64,000 nt of DNA from JANQGG01 sp964642175 (GTDB lineage Bacteria > Bacteroidota > Chlorobiia > Chlorobiales > Chloroherpetonaceae): NCBI GenBank assembly GCA_964642175.1, contig CAZXOK010000002.1, positions 248,001-312,000 on the forward strand. The letters are read 5' to 3'. Both the position numbers and the translations under genes were made by a program. The notes below the pieces were generated by a model, which ran no database searches, was not told the DNA's origin, and saw nothing but the letters and a program-made list of their open reading frames with translations. Positions 15,115 to 24,735 of the stretch are shown one piece after another; position 1 is the stretch's first letter; each line of letters starts with the position of its first letter.

Positions 15115-17265
15115 TTACTTTACAATCATCATTTTCATCGTCTTGGTAAATCCATCAGCAGTCAATTCGTACAGATACATACCTGAGGTAAGGGTTCCAC
15201 TTTTAAAATCGATAAAATTACTGCCACTTTTAGCCCGGATATCCTTTTTATATACTAATCGTCCAAGCAGATCATAGACGTTGAATCGGGCCATGCCAGC
15301 CTGTTTCATACTGAAGTTAATCCTGGTAACTGGATTAAATGGATTAGGGTAGTTCTGGGATAAACTAAACTCATAGGGAACAGGTATCTCATTCAATTCG
15401 GCTACATGAATCTCAACGAGTTCTGGATAAAGATGGATAAGACCACTATAGTCGGAGGATTCCAAAGAATAAATATAGGTATTATCTAAAGCCACATCGG
15501 CATCTGTGTAGTGATAAATATGCTTTTGGCTGGTTGTCCCATATCCGATTAACGCATTTGTACTTTTATGACTGGCAATTTCCAGCCCGTTTCTGTAAAG
15601 TATAAATCCAGCGTTGTCTGTCTCAGATTGAGTTATCCATTCAAGTTTAACACCTTCTAAAGTTGAAATGCCTGAAAATGATGATAATTCAACAGGCAGC
15701 GGGTTATCGGGCAAAGGAATACTGCTAGCGATTACAAACTCTGAGAAACCTGTGAATGGGTCGCTTTCTAAATAACTCCCATTAATATTTCCCCCGATGT
15801 TTGTCCAGGCACCACTTCCCTCGGTCGACCGCTTCAACCAGGCAAGCGTATTCTGATCTGTTACACCTTCAAGGTCTGCGATTGGAACGCGTATGGTAGC
15901 CTCTGTAAAAGTTAAACCAGTGGCATCGATTGCCCATCGATATTGGCTGACATGATCCATACCTGTACCGGATAGATCACCAGTTCCGGGAGCTTCGTTG
16001 TAAAATTGAATGGTTGGTGCAGGTCCTGAACTGCCCGAAACATAAAGTTTTAAATGATCTGTATTGGTGTCGTTTGAAGGACCCGAATATATATCTCTGT
16101 TATCCCAAATACCAAAGTAGTTAGATGTTTTATCTCCTGCACTGGTAAAACTCCCACCGGCATACACATTATTATCAAAGCTTGCCAGGGCGGTAACGGC
16201 CGTTGGAAAACCAGTAACTCCGTTGCCCATCGCACTCCAGGCTGAACCATCCCATTTCGCGATGTAATTGCTAGAAATACCGCCTGCCTGTGTGAAAAAT
16301 CCTCCCGCAAACACAGAGCTGCCTGATACGGTAATGGCAGCAACACCATTAATCCCACCAGTTACTCCAATACCCAGTGCACTCCAACTGCTACCATCCC
16401 ATTTTGCAACGCGGTTTACAGTAATCCCACCAGCAGTTGTGAAATTTCCGCCAACATAAATGTCACTTCCTGATGCGGTAATCGCTCTGACTGAACCCAA
16501 TCCGCCACTTACTCCTGTGCCCAATGCACTCCAACTGCTTGATAGGGTGTTCCATTTTGCCAGGTACCTTGTGTTTGGTACAGCAATAACCCCATCAAAT
16601 GTACCACCTACATAGACATCATTTCCTGCTATACTGATTGTATTTACAGTCTTTAAAAAACCGGGTATTATACCAGACAATGCACTCCAGCTACTGCCAT
16701 CCCACTTTGCGATATAATTGGTGGAAACGCTGCCTGCACTTGTGAAACTGCCACCGGCATAGAGATTACCATTGCCATCTACAGCAAGAGCATTAACAAA
16801 TGCGCTTGTACCGGTCCCAAGTGCACTCCAATTATTTCCATCCCATTTGGCAATATAATTAGCAGCGCTGCCACCTGCTGTAGTAAATGCACCCCCAACA
16901 TAGACATCATTACCAGAAACAGCTATTGCATTAACATAGTTATCTAATCCACTGCCCAGAGCGCTCCAACTGCTGCCGTCCCATTTCGCAATATAATTTA
17001 CAGTAACTGCAGCAGCTGTTGTGAAGAAACCTCCTACATAGACATTACCACTTCCGTCCACTGCAATAGCATTAACTTCACCATTCAACCCAAGTAAATC
17101 AAAACGATCGTCCCAGTTCTCGTTTCCCTGGGCCAGGGTTCCGGGTGTGTTTTTAAACCCTGTATTGGTTTTGAAGTAAGTCGAAGAAGGCTGGCCTAAA
17201 GCTTTAGATGGGAGATAAAAAGTTATCAGCAGCAAGATTACACCAAAAGATAATATCTTTTTCAT
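15115..17265 (-). CDS. Secreted seven-repeat protein with T9SS sorting domain
   Basis: A 716-residue secreted protein with a signal peptide at about residues 1-24. Residues about 58-390 hold seven imperfect repeats of 46-50 residues with the pattern VNAIAVxGNDVYVGGxFT ... NYIAKWDGSSWSALG. This suggests a seven-bladed beta-propeller-like fold. A middle region may hold a beta-sandwich, followed by a fibronectin-like part (VKLEWITQSETDNAGF). The C-terminus is a type A T9SS sorting domain (NYPNPFNPVTRINFSM ... GMYLYELTADGFTKTMKM). It is probably exported across the outer membrane and attached or released. Substrate and role are unknown. Confidence 0.88.
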   Translation of the reverse strand: MKKILSFGVILLLITFYLPSKALGQPSSTYFKTNTGFKNTPGTLAQGNENWDDRFDLLGLNGEVNAIAVDGSGNVYVGGFFTTAAAVTVNYIAKWDGSSWSALGSGLDNYVNAIAVSGNDVYVGGAFTTAGGSAANYIAKWDGNNWSALGTGTSAFVNALAVDGNGNLYAGGSFTSAGSVSTNYIAKWDGSSWSALSGIIPGFLKTVNTISIAGNDVYVGGTFDGVIAVPNTRYLAKWNTLSSSWSALGTGVSGGLGSVRAITASGSDIYVGGNFTTAGGITVNRVAKWDGSSWSALGIGVTGGINGVAAITVSGSSVFAGGFFTQAGGISSNYIAKWDGSAWSAMGNGVTGFPTAVTALASFDNNVYAGGSFTSAGDKTSNYFGIWDNRDIYSGPSNDTNTDHLKLYVSGSSGPAPTIQFYNEAPGTGDLSGTGMDHVSQYRWAIDATGLTFTEATIRVPIADLEGVTDQNTLAWLKRSTEGSGAWTNIGGNINGSYLESDPFTGFSEFVIASSIPLPDNPLPVELSSFSGISTLEGVKLEWITQSETDNAGFILYRNGLEIASHKSTNALIGYGTTSQKHIYHYTDADVALDNTYIYSLESSDYSGLIHLYPELVEIHVAELNEIPVPYEFSLSQNYPNPFNPVTRINFSMKQAGMARFNVYDLLGRLVYKKDIRAKSGSNFIDFKSGTLTSGMYLYELTADGFTKTMKMMIVK

Positions 17266-17385
17266 AGTTCGGGTGTTTTAGGTTCATCCTTTGCAGCGTT
17301 AGTCATTGAAAAGTAAACGCAAGTAAAGACCAACTTTGCATAGGGAAAAGTTGTAAAGAATGAACTACTGGAATTACAGGTACTA

Positions 17386-17430
17386 AAAAGCCCCATTTCT
17401 TTCTGAGACTTATAAGGGTTACGGGGCTTT
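17386..17430 (-). terminator. Possible terminator of the DUF309 gene
   Basis: The arms AAAGCCCC and GGGGCTTT pair over a 28-base loop. On the minus strand the right arm is followed by further T residues. It lies about 140 bases beyond the DUF309 stop. The large loop makes this call weak. The surrounding gap 17266-17570 otherwise shows no gene and should also carry the promoter of the T9SS cargo gene. Confidence 0.4.
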
Positions 17431-17570
17431 ACTCTTTTACTATTCTGTATGATTAAGTCATAAGTTACATGAGTAAACCGGCTTATTAGAACTTTTGTGT
17501 ATGGGTTGAAGTCAGTGCTATTAGATAATCACCGGTATTGGAATCAGGGAAGCATAAACAGAGTGGATTA

Positions 17571-18194
17571 TCAGGACATAAACGAACTTGTAACTACCCC
17601 AACAATTACACCTAGAAGCAGACTTAAGAAAAGATGTAGTGGTTTTAGCCGTGCAGATGTATTCTCACGGGTGCTTTCCATCCACTGCTCTAACTGATGT
17701 TTAAGAGCAGCATTCTTTTGAACGTTGTTTTTAAGCTCTTCCCTGATCTGCCGAAGTTGCTCTTCATGACTAACCCGGAGTTGCTCTATCTGGGTTTGCA
17801 GATCCCCGGGGCTGGAAGGATTGGCAAGCTCAAGTGTCGGATAAGAAATTTCTGAAGGCTCAACCGGCTCTCCACGCTCAATTTTTTCAGTTAAAGGCAC
17901 TGATGTAGTTTTAAGATGTTCCAGGTGCCCGGCGATATTAATTCCACGATACAGCGGGCCATAAGGCTCTAATTTCTTTCGGCATTTTTCGAACTGACTT
18001 CGGGCTCCTTTCCAGTTCTTATTTCTAAGATGATAATGCCCGATGGCCGAGTGGATCAGACCCTGGACAAATAAACGATCGATTCCTTTTAGTTTATGCC
18101 AAATTTCTTCCCATGTATCATGGCATTCAAAGAAATCTTTGTTATTGTATTCTTTTATGCCTTTCAGGAAATCGGTATAAAATTGATCAAGCAT
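17571..18194 (-). CDS. DUF309 family protein with C-terminal membrane anchor
   Basis: A 207-residue protein. Residues about 5-95 match the DUF309 helical fold: YNNKDFFECHDTWEEIWHK, GLIHSAIGHYHLRNKNWKGA and a later YGPLYRGINI. A predicted coiled-coil lies at about 125-175 and a single hydrophobic segment at the C-terminus (LFLSLLLGVIVGVVTS). The latter suggests a tail-anchored protein facing the cytoplasm. The family has no established biochemical role. It is divergent from engB, with only 36 bases between the starts, so promoters must overlap. Confidence 0.8.
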   Translation of the reverse strand: MLDQFYTDFLKGIKEYNNKDFFECHDTWEEIWHKLKGIDRLFVQGLIHSAIGHYHLRNKNWKGARSQFEKCRKKLEPYGPLYRGINIAGHLEHLKTTSVPLTEKIERGEPVEPSEISYPTLELANPSSPGDLQTQIEQLRVSHEEQLRQIREELKNNVQKNAALKHQLEQWMESTRENTSARLKPLHLFLSLLLGVIVGVVTSSFMS

Positions 18195-18230
18195 GCCAAA
18201 CGTTTTTAATTAATTTGTCCTAACATTATA

Positions 18231-18809
18231 ATGAAAATTGAATCCGCAGCGTTCTATAAAAGTGTAACCCGCCTCGAGGATCTGCCAAAAGACAACTTTC
18301 CTGAGATTGCGTTTGCCGGTCGCAGTAATGTCGGGAAATCCTCATTATTAAATACGTTAATGGGGCATAAAGGGTTGGCCAGAACCAGTGCCACACCGGG
18401 AAAAACACGGGAAATCAATTTTTTTATTATTAATAGCAAATTTTACTTTGTAGATTTACCGGGTTACGGGTATGCCAAGGTTTCAAAATCGTTGAAGGCC
18501 AAGTGGGCAGGGCTTTTGGAAGATTATTTAAAAGATCGCCAAAACCTAAAACTGGTGGCGCTCCTGATAGACGCCAGGCACCCCACAACATCTTTGGATC
18601 TTGAAATGCAGGAATTTTTAAGTTTCTATGGCCGGCATCTGGCCATTGTTCGCACGAAAACCGATAAGCTCAACCAATCGATGCAAAGCAAGGCTAAAAA
18701 AGAAACCGAGCGGGCTTACACAGACTATGATTTTATCCTGGATTTTTCGGCCAGGAACGGGAGCGGTAAAAAACAGCTGCTTTCCCAATTCGATGACTAT
18801 TTAAAGTAA
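18231..18809 (+). CDS. engB: Ribosome biogenesis GTPase EngB/YsxC
   Basis: EngB is a small GTPase needed for assembly of the large ribosomal subunit. The 192-residue protein has the P-loop GRSNVGKSSL, the G3 motif DLPGYGYAKVS and the G4 motif TKTDKL. Family features IESAAFYKSV and the LARTSATPGKTREINFF switch I region are present. It is 19 bases upstream of purA in the same direction and probably co-transcribed. Confidence 0.95.
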   Translation: MKIESAAFYKSVTRLEDLPKDNFPEIAFAGRSNVGKSSLLNTLMGHKGLARTSATPGKTREINFFIINSKFYFVDLPGYGYAKVSKSLKAKWAGLLEDYLKDRQNLKLVALLIDARHPTTSLDLEMQEFLSFYGRHLAIVRTKTDKLNQSMQSKAKKETERAYTDYDFILDFSARNGSGKKQLLSQFDDYLK

Positions 18810-18828
18810 TTCTTAATCAAGACATTTG

Positions 18829-20130
18829 ATGAACCAGCCAAACCAAACCATACATCGAAATGCTACCATATTGGTTGGCATGCAATTTGGCGACGAAGGC
18901 AAAGGAAAGCTCGTCGATTACCTTTCAGAAAAATACGACCTGGTTGTTCGTTACCAGGGTGGGGCCAACGCCGGGCACACCATCTGCTTTGAAGATAAAA
19001 CCGTGGTGCTACACCTGATCCCTTCCGGCATCTTTCATTCCAATTGCACATGTGTGATTGGAAATGGGGTGGTGATAGATCCCGATGCCTTGCTTAAAGA
19101 AATTGATACGGTAAAGAACCTTGGTTATGATGTCGAGGGGCGGTTGTTTATCAGCCACAACGCGCATTTGATTATGCCGTACCATAAATTTTTAGATTCA
19201 GCAGCCGAAGAGTACCAGGGCAACAAGAAAATCGGCACCACCGGACGTGGGATTGGCCCGAGTTATATGGATAAGTTCGCCCGAAAAGGTATTCGGATTG
19301 TGGATTTGCTCAGCCCTGAAATTCTTGAAGAAAAGCTTCGCCAAAACCTGCAGTACAAAAATGCTTTATTGAAACAGGTTTATAAAAAGCAGGAACTGGA
19401 TGTTGAAGAAATGATCCGACATTACACCGACTTCGACAGTTCCATAGATCAGTATATCACCAATACCCAAACCTATTTAAACCAGCAGCTTAAAGAAGGA
19501 AAGAGTGTTTTGTTGGAAGGCGCCCAGGGCAGTTTGCTGGATGTGGATCATGGCACCTATCCGTTTGTAACATCATCTAATCCTACGTCAGGTGGTGCCT
19601 GCACAGGGTCGGGTATTGCCCCGAACCACATTGGCAAAATTATTGGTATTTGCAAGGCCTACATGACAAGAGTTGGTAACGGGCCATTCCCAACCGAACT
19701 GCAGGACGAAACCGGCGCCGAAATTGCACGTATCGGACATGAGTTTGGTGCAACAACTGGTCGCCCACGTCGGTGTGGTTGGCTGGACCTGGTTGCCTTA
19801 AAATACTCGCTTGCCGTAAATGGCATTACAGAACTGGCCATCACCAAGCTGGATGTACTGGATAGCTTTGAGGAAATAAAAGTTTGCACCGGTTATAATC
19901 TGAACGGAAAATCACCGAAAGATTTCCCAACCGATTGCGATACTCTTGAGCGTGTTGATCCGGTTTATAAATCGTTTAAAGGCTGGAAAACCTCCAACAA
20001 CAACGCAACCTCTTTTGAAGAGATGCATCCGAATACCCAGGCGTACATTCGTTACCTGGAAGATGAGCTTGAAGTGCCCATCACTTTTTTATCGGTTGGG
20101 CCCAAACGCGATCAAACTGTTTTTCGCTAA
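18829..20130 (+). CDS. purA: Adenylosuccinate synthetase
   Basis: PurA converts IMP, aspartate and GTP to adenylosuccinate in AMP synthesis. The P-loop-like GMQFGDEGKGKLVDYL, the NAGHTI segment, the GTTGRGIGPSYMDK loop and the C-terminal SVGPKRDQTV are all present. A TTG at 18826 lies directly before the ATG at 18829. The ATG is chosen, giving 433 residues. The stop lies only 3 bases from the convergent TonB-receptor stop, with no hairpin between them. Confidence 0.96.
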   Translation: MNQPNQTIHRNATILVGMQFGDEGKGKLVDYLSEKYDLVVRYQGGANAGHTICFEDKTVVLHLIPSGIFHSNCTCVIGNGVVIDPDALLKEIDTVKNLGYDVEGRLFISHNAHLIMPYHKFLDSAAEEYQGNKKIGTTGRGIGPSYMDKFARKGIRIVDLLSPEILEEKLRQNLQYKNALLKQVYKKQELDVEEMIRHYTDFDSSIDQYITNTQTYLNQQLKEGKSVLLEGAQGSLLDVDHGTYPFVTSSNPTSGGACTGSGIAPNHIGKIIGICKAYMTRVGNGPFPTELQDETGAEIARIGHEFGATTGRPRRCGWLDLVALKYSLAVNGITELAITKLDVLDSFEEIKVCTGYNLNGKSPKDFPTDCDTLERVDPVYKSFKGWKTSNNNATSFEEMHPNTQAYIRYLEDELEVPITFLSVGPKRDQTVFR

Positions 20131-20133
20131 AGA

Positions 20134-22743
20134 TTAAAACCGAAGGTTTACGCCAATAGACGGGAAAATCGGAAGCATGCCCTGGGCTTCGCGGTTAAAT
20201 ATCGGTAGTCCCCCTTCCGGATCAGGCACCACATCGTACTGGTATGCAATCACATTCTGATTGTTGTAAGCATTGATAATATCCAGGTAAATCTGCCAAC
20301 GGGCATAACTGGTATTAAAGTGTGCTGTGAGTCGAAAGTCCAGGCGATGGTAGGCCGGCAGACGGCTGGCGTTCTGGTTTGATTCATCTCCGTAATCCAG
20401 GCTGAAAATAACTTTATCTCCCAGAAGTGTTTCACGTTGAATGGCCCAGGTAGTCTCTGACTCATCCAAGGGCACCACACGAGGTTTAACACCCACCAGT
20501 GGGGTATAAGGAAAACCGCTGCCGTATCGCCAACGAACACCTAAATCCAGCCAGCTATTAAGTTTATAGTCTCCCACAATATTAACGGTATGGCGCTGAT
20601 CGTAGTTAAAGGGGATTGTGAGGTTGTCGCGGAAGCGATCGGCAAATGCCAGTGCATAGCTTATCCAGCCATTAAACCGATCGGTTTTCAGGGTTCGCCG
20701 TTTTTCCAAAAGCACTTCAAACCCATAGGCGCTGCCCCGGCCTTCGTTTACCGGAATACTGGTCAGCCGGTTCTCAGTAACCGCAAATGGCTCGCTCCAG
20801 CTTGAAACCGAGTAGGGGTCGCCACCCAGGTAAGTTACTTCGTACTCCGTGGTCAGTTCTTTTTTCTGGATCAATAAATTGCTGAACGACTTGTAATAGC
20901 CTTCCAGTTTTAACTGCCATAACTCATCCAGCCAGTGGTCGATACCCAGCACATAGTGTGTGGCCTTTTCAGCCTGTAATGATTCTATAAAACTATCTCC
21001 AACCGAGAGGTCAAAAAAACTGTTTTGATCAATCAGCTTTTCATATCCGGGCGATTGATAGTAGTGACCCCAGGCTCCTCTGAGCGTGGTTTGCGAATTA
21101 AGCAGGTAGGAAAAGTTAAAACGCGGAGACAGGTACGATTTATCGATGAGCCGGTAGTAATCCAAACGAAGCCCGGGTTGAACAAACAGCTTGTTTTTAA
21201 TTGCTTCGTAGCGATCCTGAACATAAGCATGGGCCCTGTAGTAAGATGTCGACTGGGTAATGACATCCTCAAGGGGGATATTGCCAAAGTTCCCGCGATC
21301 CTGGGAGTTAATAAACTCAGCAGTGGCCGCTTCATTGGCGGTGATAAAGAAAAAAATGGCTGTTGAAAGAAAATCAGCTCCCAACCCGGTTTCAATAAAA
21401 TGCCTGTCGGTTCGAATGCTGAGCTCATTATCGATGGAGGTTTTTTTGAACTCAAACGACGACTCTGAATCAATGGCTTTAAAGGCAAGGCGTTCGGGAT
21501 CGATACCGGCCTCCTGGAGGGAGTCTAAAATTTCATCGGAGTAGGCCTGATTATCCACAAACCTACCGCTGAACCGTGAGTCGCCGGAATTGATGTAGTA
21601 AGAGACCACCAGCTTATTAAGCACATTTGTTGTTGGTGTGAAATGCCAGGCGGCTCCAAACACATCGTTGGAAGTATCATCACCCACATTTACACTATCC
21701 GGGCGGTCGCTTTCGCGTTCAGCAGTGATCAGATCCACATTATCGCGTCCAAATACAGCATTAAATTGCAAGCGATGAAGCGGATGTACCTGGAGGGCAA
21801 TTTTGGTTTGAACATCAAAAAAGTTTGGAAAGGCCACATCACCCTCTACCAAACCGGCATCTTTTAATATCGGGCCGATGATAAGGTCGTAATATGTGCG
21901 CCGGGAGGAAAACAGCCAGGAGCCCTCAAGGTTAAACGGTGCAGCACCTTCCATGATAATATTAGCATCAGTAATAGAGGCGTTGATCATGGCTTTGAAG
22001 GGAGAAGTGGAAATGCCATCACGATTGCTGATATCAAGCACGGCCGAGAGCCTGTCGCCATATTTTGCCGGAAATCCGCCGGTAATCAGGCTGATATCAC
22101 TTACGGTTTCAGGATTAAACATGCTGATGGTGCCATAGAGGCGATAGGGATTAAATACCTCAATATCATCCATGATCATCAGGTTCTGATCCGGCCCTGA
22201 GCCTCTGATAAAGAGCTGGGAAGAAAAATCGTTTTGAGCCAAAACCCCCGGCACTGACTGGAGTGAGCGCAGAACATCTTCCACGCCACCGGCCAACTTT
22301 TTGGATTGCATGGGTTCGAACCGATGCAGGCTGGTTCTGGGATCCTGCTGTTTCTGGCGTTCTTTGGAAGCTACCACTTCTATGGTAGCACCTTTAACCG
22401 ACGACTCCCTGATTAAAATATTCAGGGTCAGGATTTGATTAGCCTTTAACCGAATGGTTTGCTGGTAAGCCTCAAAACCCAGACGCGTAACTTTTACAAG
22501 ATACTCACCGGGAGCAATATCTTGAATGCTGAATTTCCCTTTCAGGCTTGTAATGGCACCGTACGACGTGCCATCCAAAAATACAGTGGACCCTTCCAGG
22601 GCGTCTTTATTCAGCTTATCTTTAACACTGCCACGCACTTCTGCTAACCCATTGGTGGATTGAGCATGGGCAGGGAGGACAAAATTTGAAAAAAGAAATA
22701 AAAATAGAACGGCACGGCGTAACCGTGAAAAAAAAATGATCAT
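20134..22743 (-). CDS. TonB-dependent outer-membrane receptor
   Basis: An 869-residue outer-membrane transporter. A signal peptide occupies about residues 1-28. A carboxypeptidase-regulatory-like beta-sandwich is at about 34-110 (GSVKDKLNKDALEGSTVFLD), as is common in Bacteroidota receptors. The plug domain follows (LRSLQSVPGVL, SQLFIRGSGPDQNLMIMDD), then a beta-barrel ending in the terminal Phe of GVNLRF. It imports a ligand using TonB-ExbBD energy, but the substrate cannot be inferred. No SusD partner is adjacent, so a glycan PUL is unlikely. Convergent with purA. Confidence 0.92.
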   Translation of the reverse strand: MIIFFSRLRRAVLFLFLFSNFVLPAHAQSTNGLAEVRGSVKDKLNKDALEGSTVFLDGTSYGAITSLKGKFSIQDIAPGEYLVKVTRLGFEAYQQTIRLKANQILTLNILIRESSVKGATIEVVASKERQKQQDPRTSLHRFEPMQSKKLAGGVEDVLRSLQSVPGVLAQNDFSSQLFIRGSGPDQNLMIMDDIEVFNPYRLYGTISMFNPETVSDISLITGGFPAKYGDRLSAVLDISNRDGISTSPFKAMINASITDANIIMEGAAPFNLEGSWLFSSRRTYYDLIIGPILKDAGLVEGDVAFPNFFDVQTKIALQVHPLHRLQFNAVFGRDNVDLITAERESDRPDSVNVGDDTSNDVFGAAWHFTPTTNVLNKLVVSYYINSGDSRFSGRFVDNQAYSDEILDSLQEAGIDPERLAFKAIDSESSFEFKKTSIDNELSIRTDRHFIETGLGADFLSTAIFFFITANEAATAEFINSQDRGNFGNIPLEDVITQSTSYYRAHAYVQDRYEAIKNKLFVQPGLRLDYYRLIDKSYLSPRFNFSYLLNSQTTLRGAWGHYYQSPGYEKLIDQNSFFDLSVGDSFIESLQAEKATHYVLGIDHWLDELWQLKLEGYYKSFSNLLIQKKELTTEYEVTYLGGDPYSVSSWSEPFAVTENRLTSIPVNEGRGSAYGFEVLLEKRRTLKTDRFNGWISYALAFADRFRDNLTIPFNYDQRHTVNIVGDYKLNSWLDLGVRWRYGSGFPYTPLVGVKPRVVPLDESETTWAIQRETLLGDKVIFSLDYGDESNQNASRLPAYHRLDFRLTAHFNTSYARWQIYLDIINAYNNQNVIAYQYDVVPDPEGGLPIFNREAQGMLPIFPSIGVNLRF

Positions 22744-22847
22744 TGGTTCTAAAGATGATAAATGCCTGACTTTAAATTCTCAGCCTAACAAACATGGTAA
22801 AAATACATACGTTTCATAACATTTTTGAGGGACGGTTTCATGAACAC

Positions 22848-22876
22848 GCTCAGGTCAGCTTTAAGCTGACCTGAGC
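22848..22876 (-). terminator. Perfect 14-bp inverted repeat after the PucC-like gene
   Basis: The arms GCTCAGGTCAGCTT and AAGCTGACCTGAGC are perfect complements with a single central base. It begins 15 bases beyond the stop of the PucC-like gene on the minus strand. No T tract follows, so it may be an RNA-stabilising or Rho-assisted 3' end rather than a classical terminator. It also lies about 105 bases upstream of the TonB-receptor start. Confidence 0.55.
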
Positions 22877-22891
22877 ATGGAGCAGGTATTA

Positions 22892-24358
22892 TTAGGATGT
22901 GCTTAAAGATTCTTTGATTAGCTCGCCAGATTCTTTCTTGAATTCAAACACATTCACTTTGCTCAGGATCCAAATGGCCAGGAACAGGCCCATGATCTCA
23001 ATGGAGAAAGCGGTGGTATAGCCCACATATTGGCTTTGAGAGAAAAAGAGAGAAATATCACGTATGGCACCACCTGCAGCATTAGCAATGAAGTTTGCGA
23101 TGGCCTGTGCCAACCCCCACAAGCCCATAAATAAGCCTGCATTGGCTTTGGTGGTCATATCCATCATCAGGGTTAAGCTGCCCACAGTTAAAGTGCCGTT
23201 TCCCAATCCCAGAAGCAAAACACCAGCTTTGAAAACGGTTGGATCAAAAAAAGCGGAAGCTGAAATAGTGCCAAATCCGAGTGCAGAGATCACACATCCC
23301 ATATATGCTGTTCTCTTTTTCCCCAGATGATTTACCACAAACATTCCCATTGTTATAATCCCAATAATAGTGCCGGTTCCCCAAACCTGTGTCAGTTGGG
23401 TGGTTTCAGAAATGCTCATGCCAAAAATGTGGGCACCAAAAGGCTCCAGAATAACATCCTGGCCCTGGATTGCCACAACGGTAACAAACATAAACAGGAA
23501 AAACCGATATACCGGCTTATTCTGCACAAGCCTTTGAAGGGTTTCCCTGAAATTAATTTTCTCTGAATGATTTAGGATGATATCAGACTTGTCGGCAAAG
23601 CGCCTTTCTGTTTTAAACAAGGCCAGCCAGGTAAACACCATCGATGCGGCGCCACCAATCCAGAACAACGAGATCAATCGTTCTTGCGAGAAATCCTTCA
23701 GGTAGTTGCCAATAAAGGCCGCCGAGAGAATGCTACCCAAAATCAGGACAAACCAGCCGATGGTAACGGCTTTGGCTTTATGCTTTTCGCCGGCACTATC
23801 GGCCAGCAAGGCATAAAACATAGTGCCGAAGATATTTACACCTATGCCATAGATAACCGAAGAGAGGATCAGGAAAAACAACCCGAAAGCATACTGTGTG
23901 TTCATCCAGATAGCGCCGTAAATGGAACCGATTACTCCAATTACAACGAGCAGATTTCCAAAAATGGCGTTTGGGGTTCGCCGGTACCCAAAATGCATAT
24001 GTGTGTCGGAGTAAAAGCCAATCATTGGCCTGACAAAGGCCAGCAGATTGTGGAAGCCTATAAGCAGGCCAACCAACCAGGCCGACACACCAAATTCTAC
24101 GATCATAACCCGGTTAAGGGTGCTGTGGATTAATACAAACGCAATGGCTGTTGAGAGTTGCAACAAACAGATCTGCAGAATTCGGGGTAAAGGGAGTTCT
24201 CTGGATAAATCATTCTGGGGCATAGAACCCGGGCTGTTTTCAGTTGGTCTATTGTTAAATAAATTCTTTAGAGAAGTTAAGACTTTCTTAGCGGAACTGT
24301 TTTCATTGTTGGCTATATCGTGATATATACTTCTAAAATGCTTGAGTGACTCAGGCAT
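22892..24358 (-). CDS. BCD/PucC-family MFS transporter
   Basis: A 488-residue membrane protein with about twelve hydrophobic segments. It matches the PucC/BCD branch of the major facilitator superfamily, with RPMIGFYSDTHMHFGYRRTP as the signature loop and LGLGNGTLTVGSLTLMMDMT later. Family members act in bacteriochlorophyll handling and light-harvesting complex assembly in phototrophs. A soluble N-terminal stretch of about 60 residues is extra. Its start ATG is preceded by a near-perfect Shine-Dalgarno AAGGAGG (24364-24370, minus strand). It is divergent from bchNBL, which supports a pigment-related role. The exact substrate is unknown. Confidence 0.85.
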   Translation of the reverse strand: MPESLKHFRSIYHDIANNENSSAKKVLTSLKNLFNNRPTENSPGSMPQNDLSRELPLPRILQICLLQLSTAIAFVLIHSTLNRVMIVEFGVSAWLVGLLIGFHNLLAFVRPMIGFYSDTHMHFGYRRTPNAIFGNLLVVIGVIGSIYGAIWMNTQYAFGLFFLILSSVIYGIGVNIFGTMFYALLADSAGEKHKAKAVTIGWFVLILGSILSAAFIGNYLKDFSQERLISLFWIGGAASMVFTWLALFKTERRFADKSDIILNHSEKINFRETLQRLVQNKPVYRFFLFMFVTVVAIQGQDVILEPFGAHIFGMSISETTQLTQVWGTGTIIGIITMGMFVVNHLGKKRTAYMGCVISALGFGTISASAFFDPTVFKAGVLLLGLGNGTLTVGSLTLMMDMTTKANAGLFMGLWGLAQAIANFIANAAGGAIRDISLFFSQSQYVGYTTAFSIEIMGLFLAIWILSKVNVFEFKKESGELIKESLSTS

Positions 24359-24735
24359 GAAATCCTCCTTAGATACAACTTAAAAGAAAAAATCATGGTA
24401 ATATCGCTTTGTGTAACTTTTCAAAGTAATATCAATTTTAGATGTTTCCTAAAAAAATAAGAATGGTAAGTGTTTGAAAGTGTTCAGATGGGTTGAACGG
24501 ATTGAAAAGAAGGTGAAAAGAGCGTAAAATGCCAGCTTTTTCCATATTGGAATCAACTTAATAATTTTTATCTTACATGGCTTTGAAATACCATAGCCTG
24601 TGTTGAATCTTCAAAAGGTCAGTATTCAAGCTTCCAGGGTCGTTCTTCATTACAACATTACATTAAGAGTTACAAATTTCGGGATTGCCACCGGATGCGG
24701 CAAGCCTTTAGCACAATGTTTAATATCATACGAAG
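24359..24735. promoter_or_regulatory. Divergent intergenic region between PucC-like gene and bchN
   Basis: A 377-base AT-rich gap with no coding potential seen on either strand. It must contain the promoters for both divergent phototrophy transcripts, and so is the natural place for light or redox control. The left edge holds the Shine-Dalgarno of the PucC-like gene. bchN has no Shine-Dalgarno before ATG 24736. No clear -33/-7 Bacteroidota consensus or operator palindrome was recognised by eye. Confidence 0.55.

Noticed and set aside
15700..17100. Repeated DNA segments of about 140 bases that could be taken for a tandem-repeat or CRISPR-like array
   Set aside because: They are diverged codons for the seven protein repeats of one secreted protein; repeats are not identical and there are no spacers.
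20590..22647. Several open frames antisense to the TonB receptor
   Set aside because: The receptor frame is complete and conserved; the antisense frames show no family features or start signals.
23327..24323. Open frames antisense to the PucC-like transporter, one of 149 codons
   Set aside because: Low-complexity mirror translations of membrane segments, with no recognisable domain.
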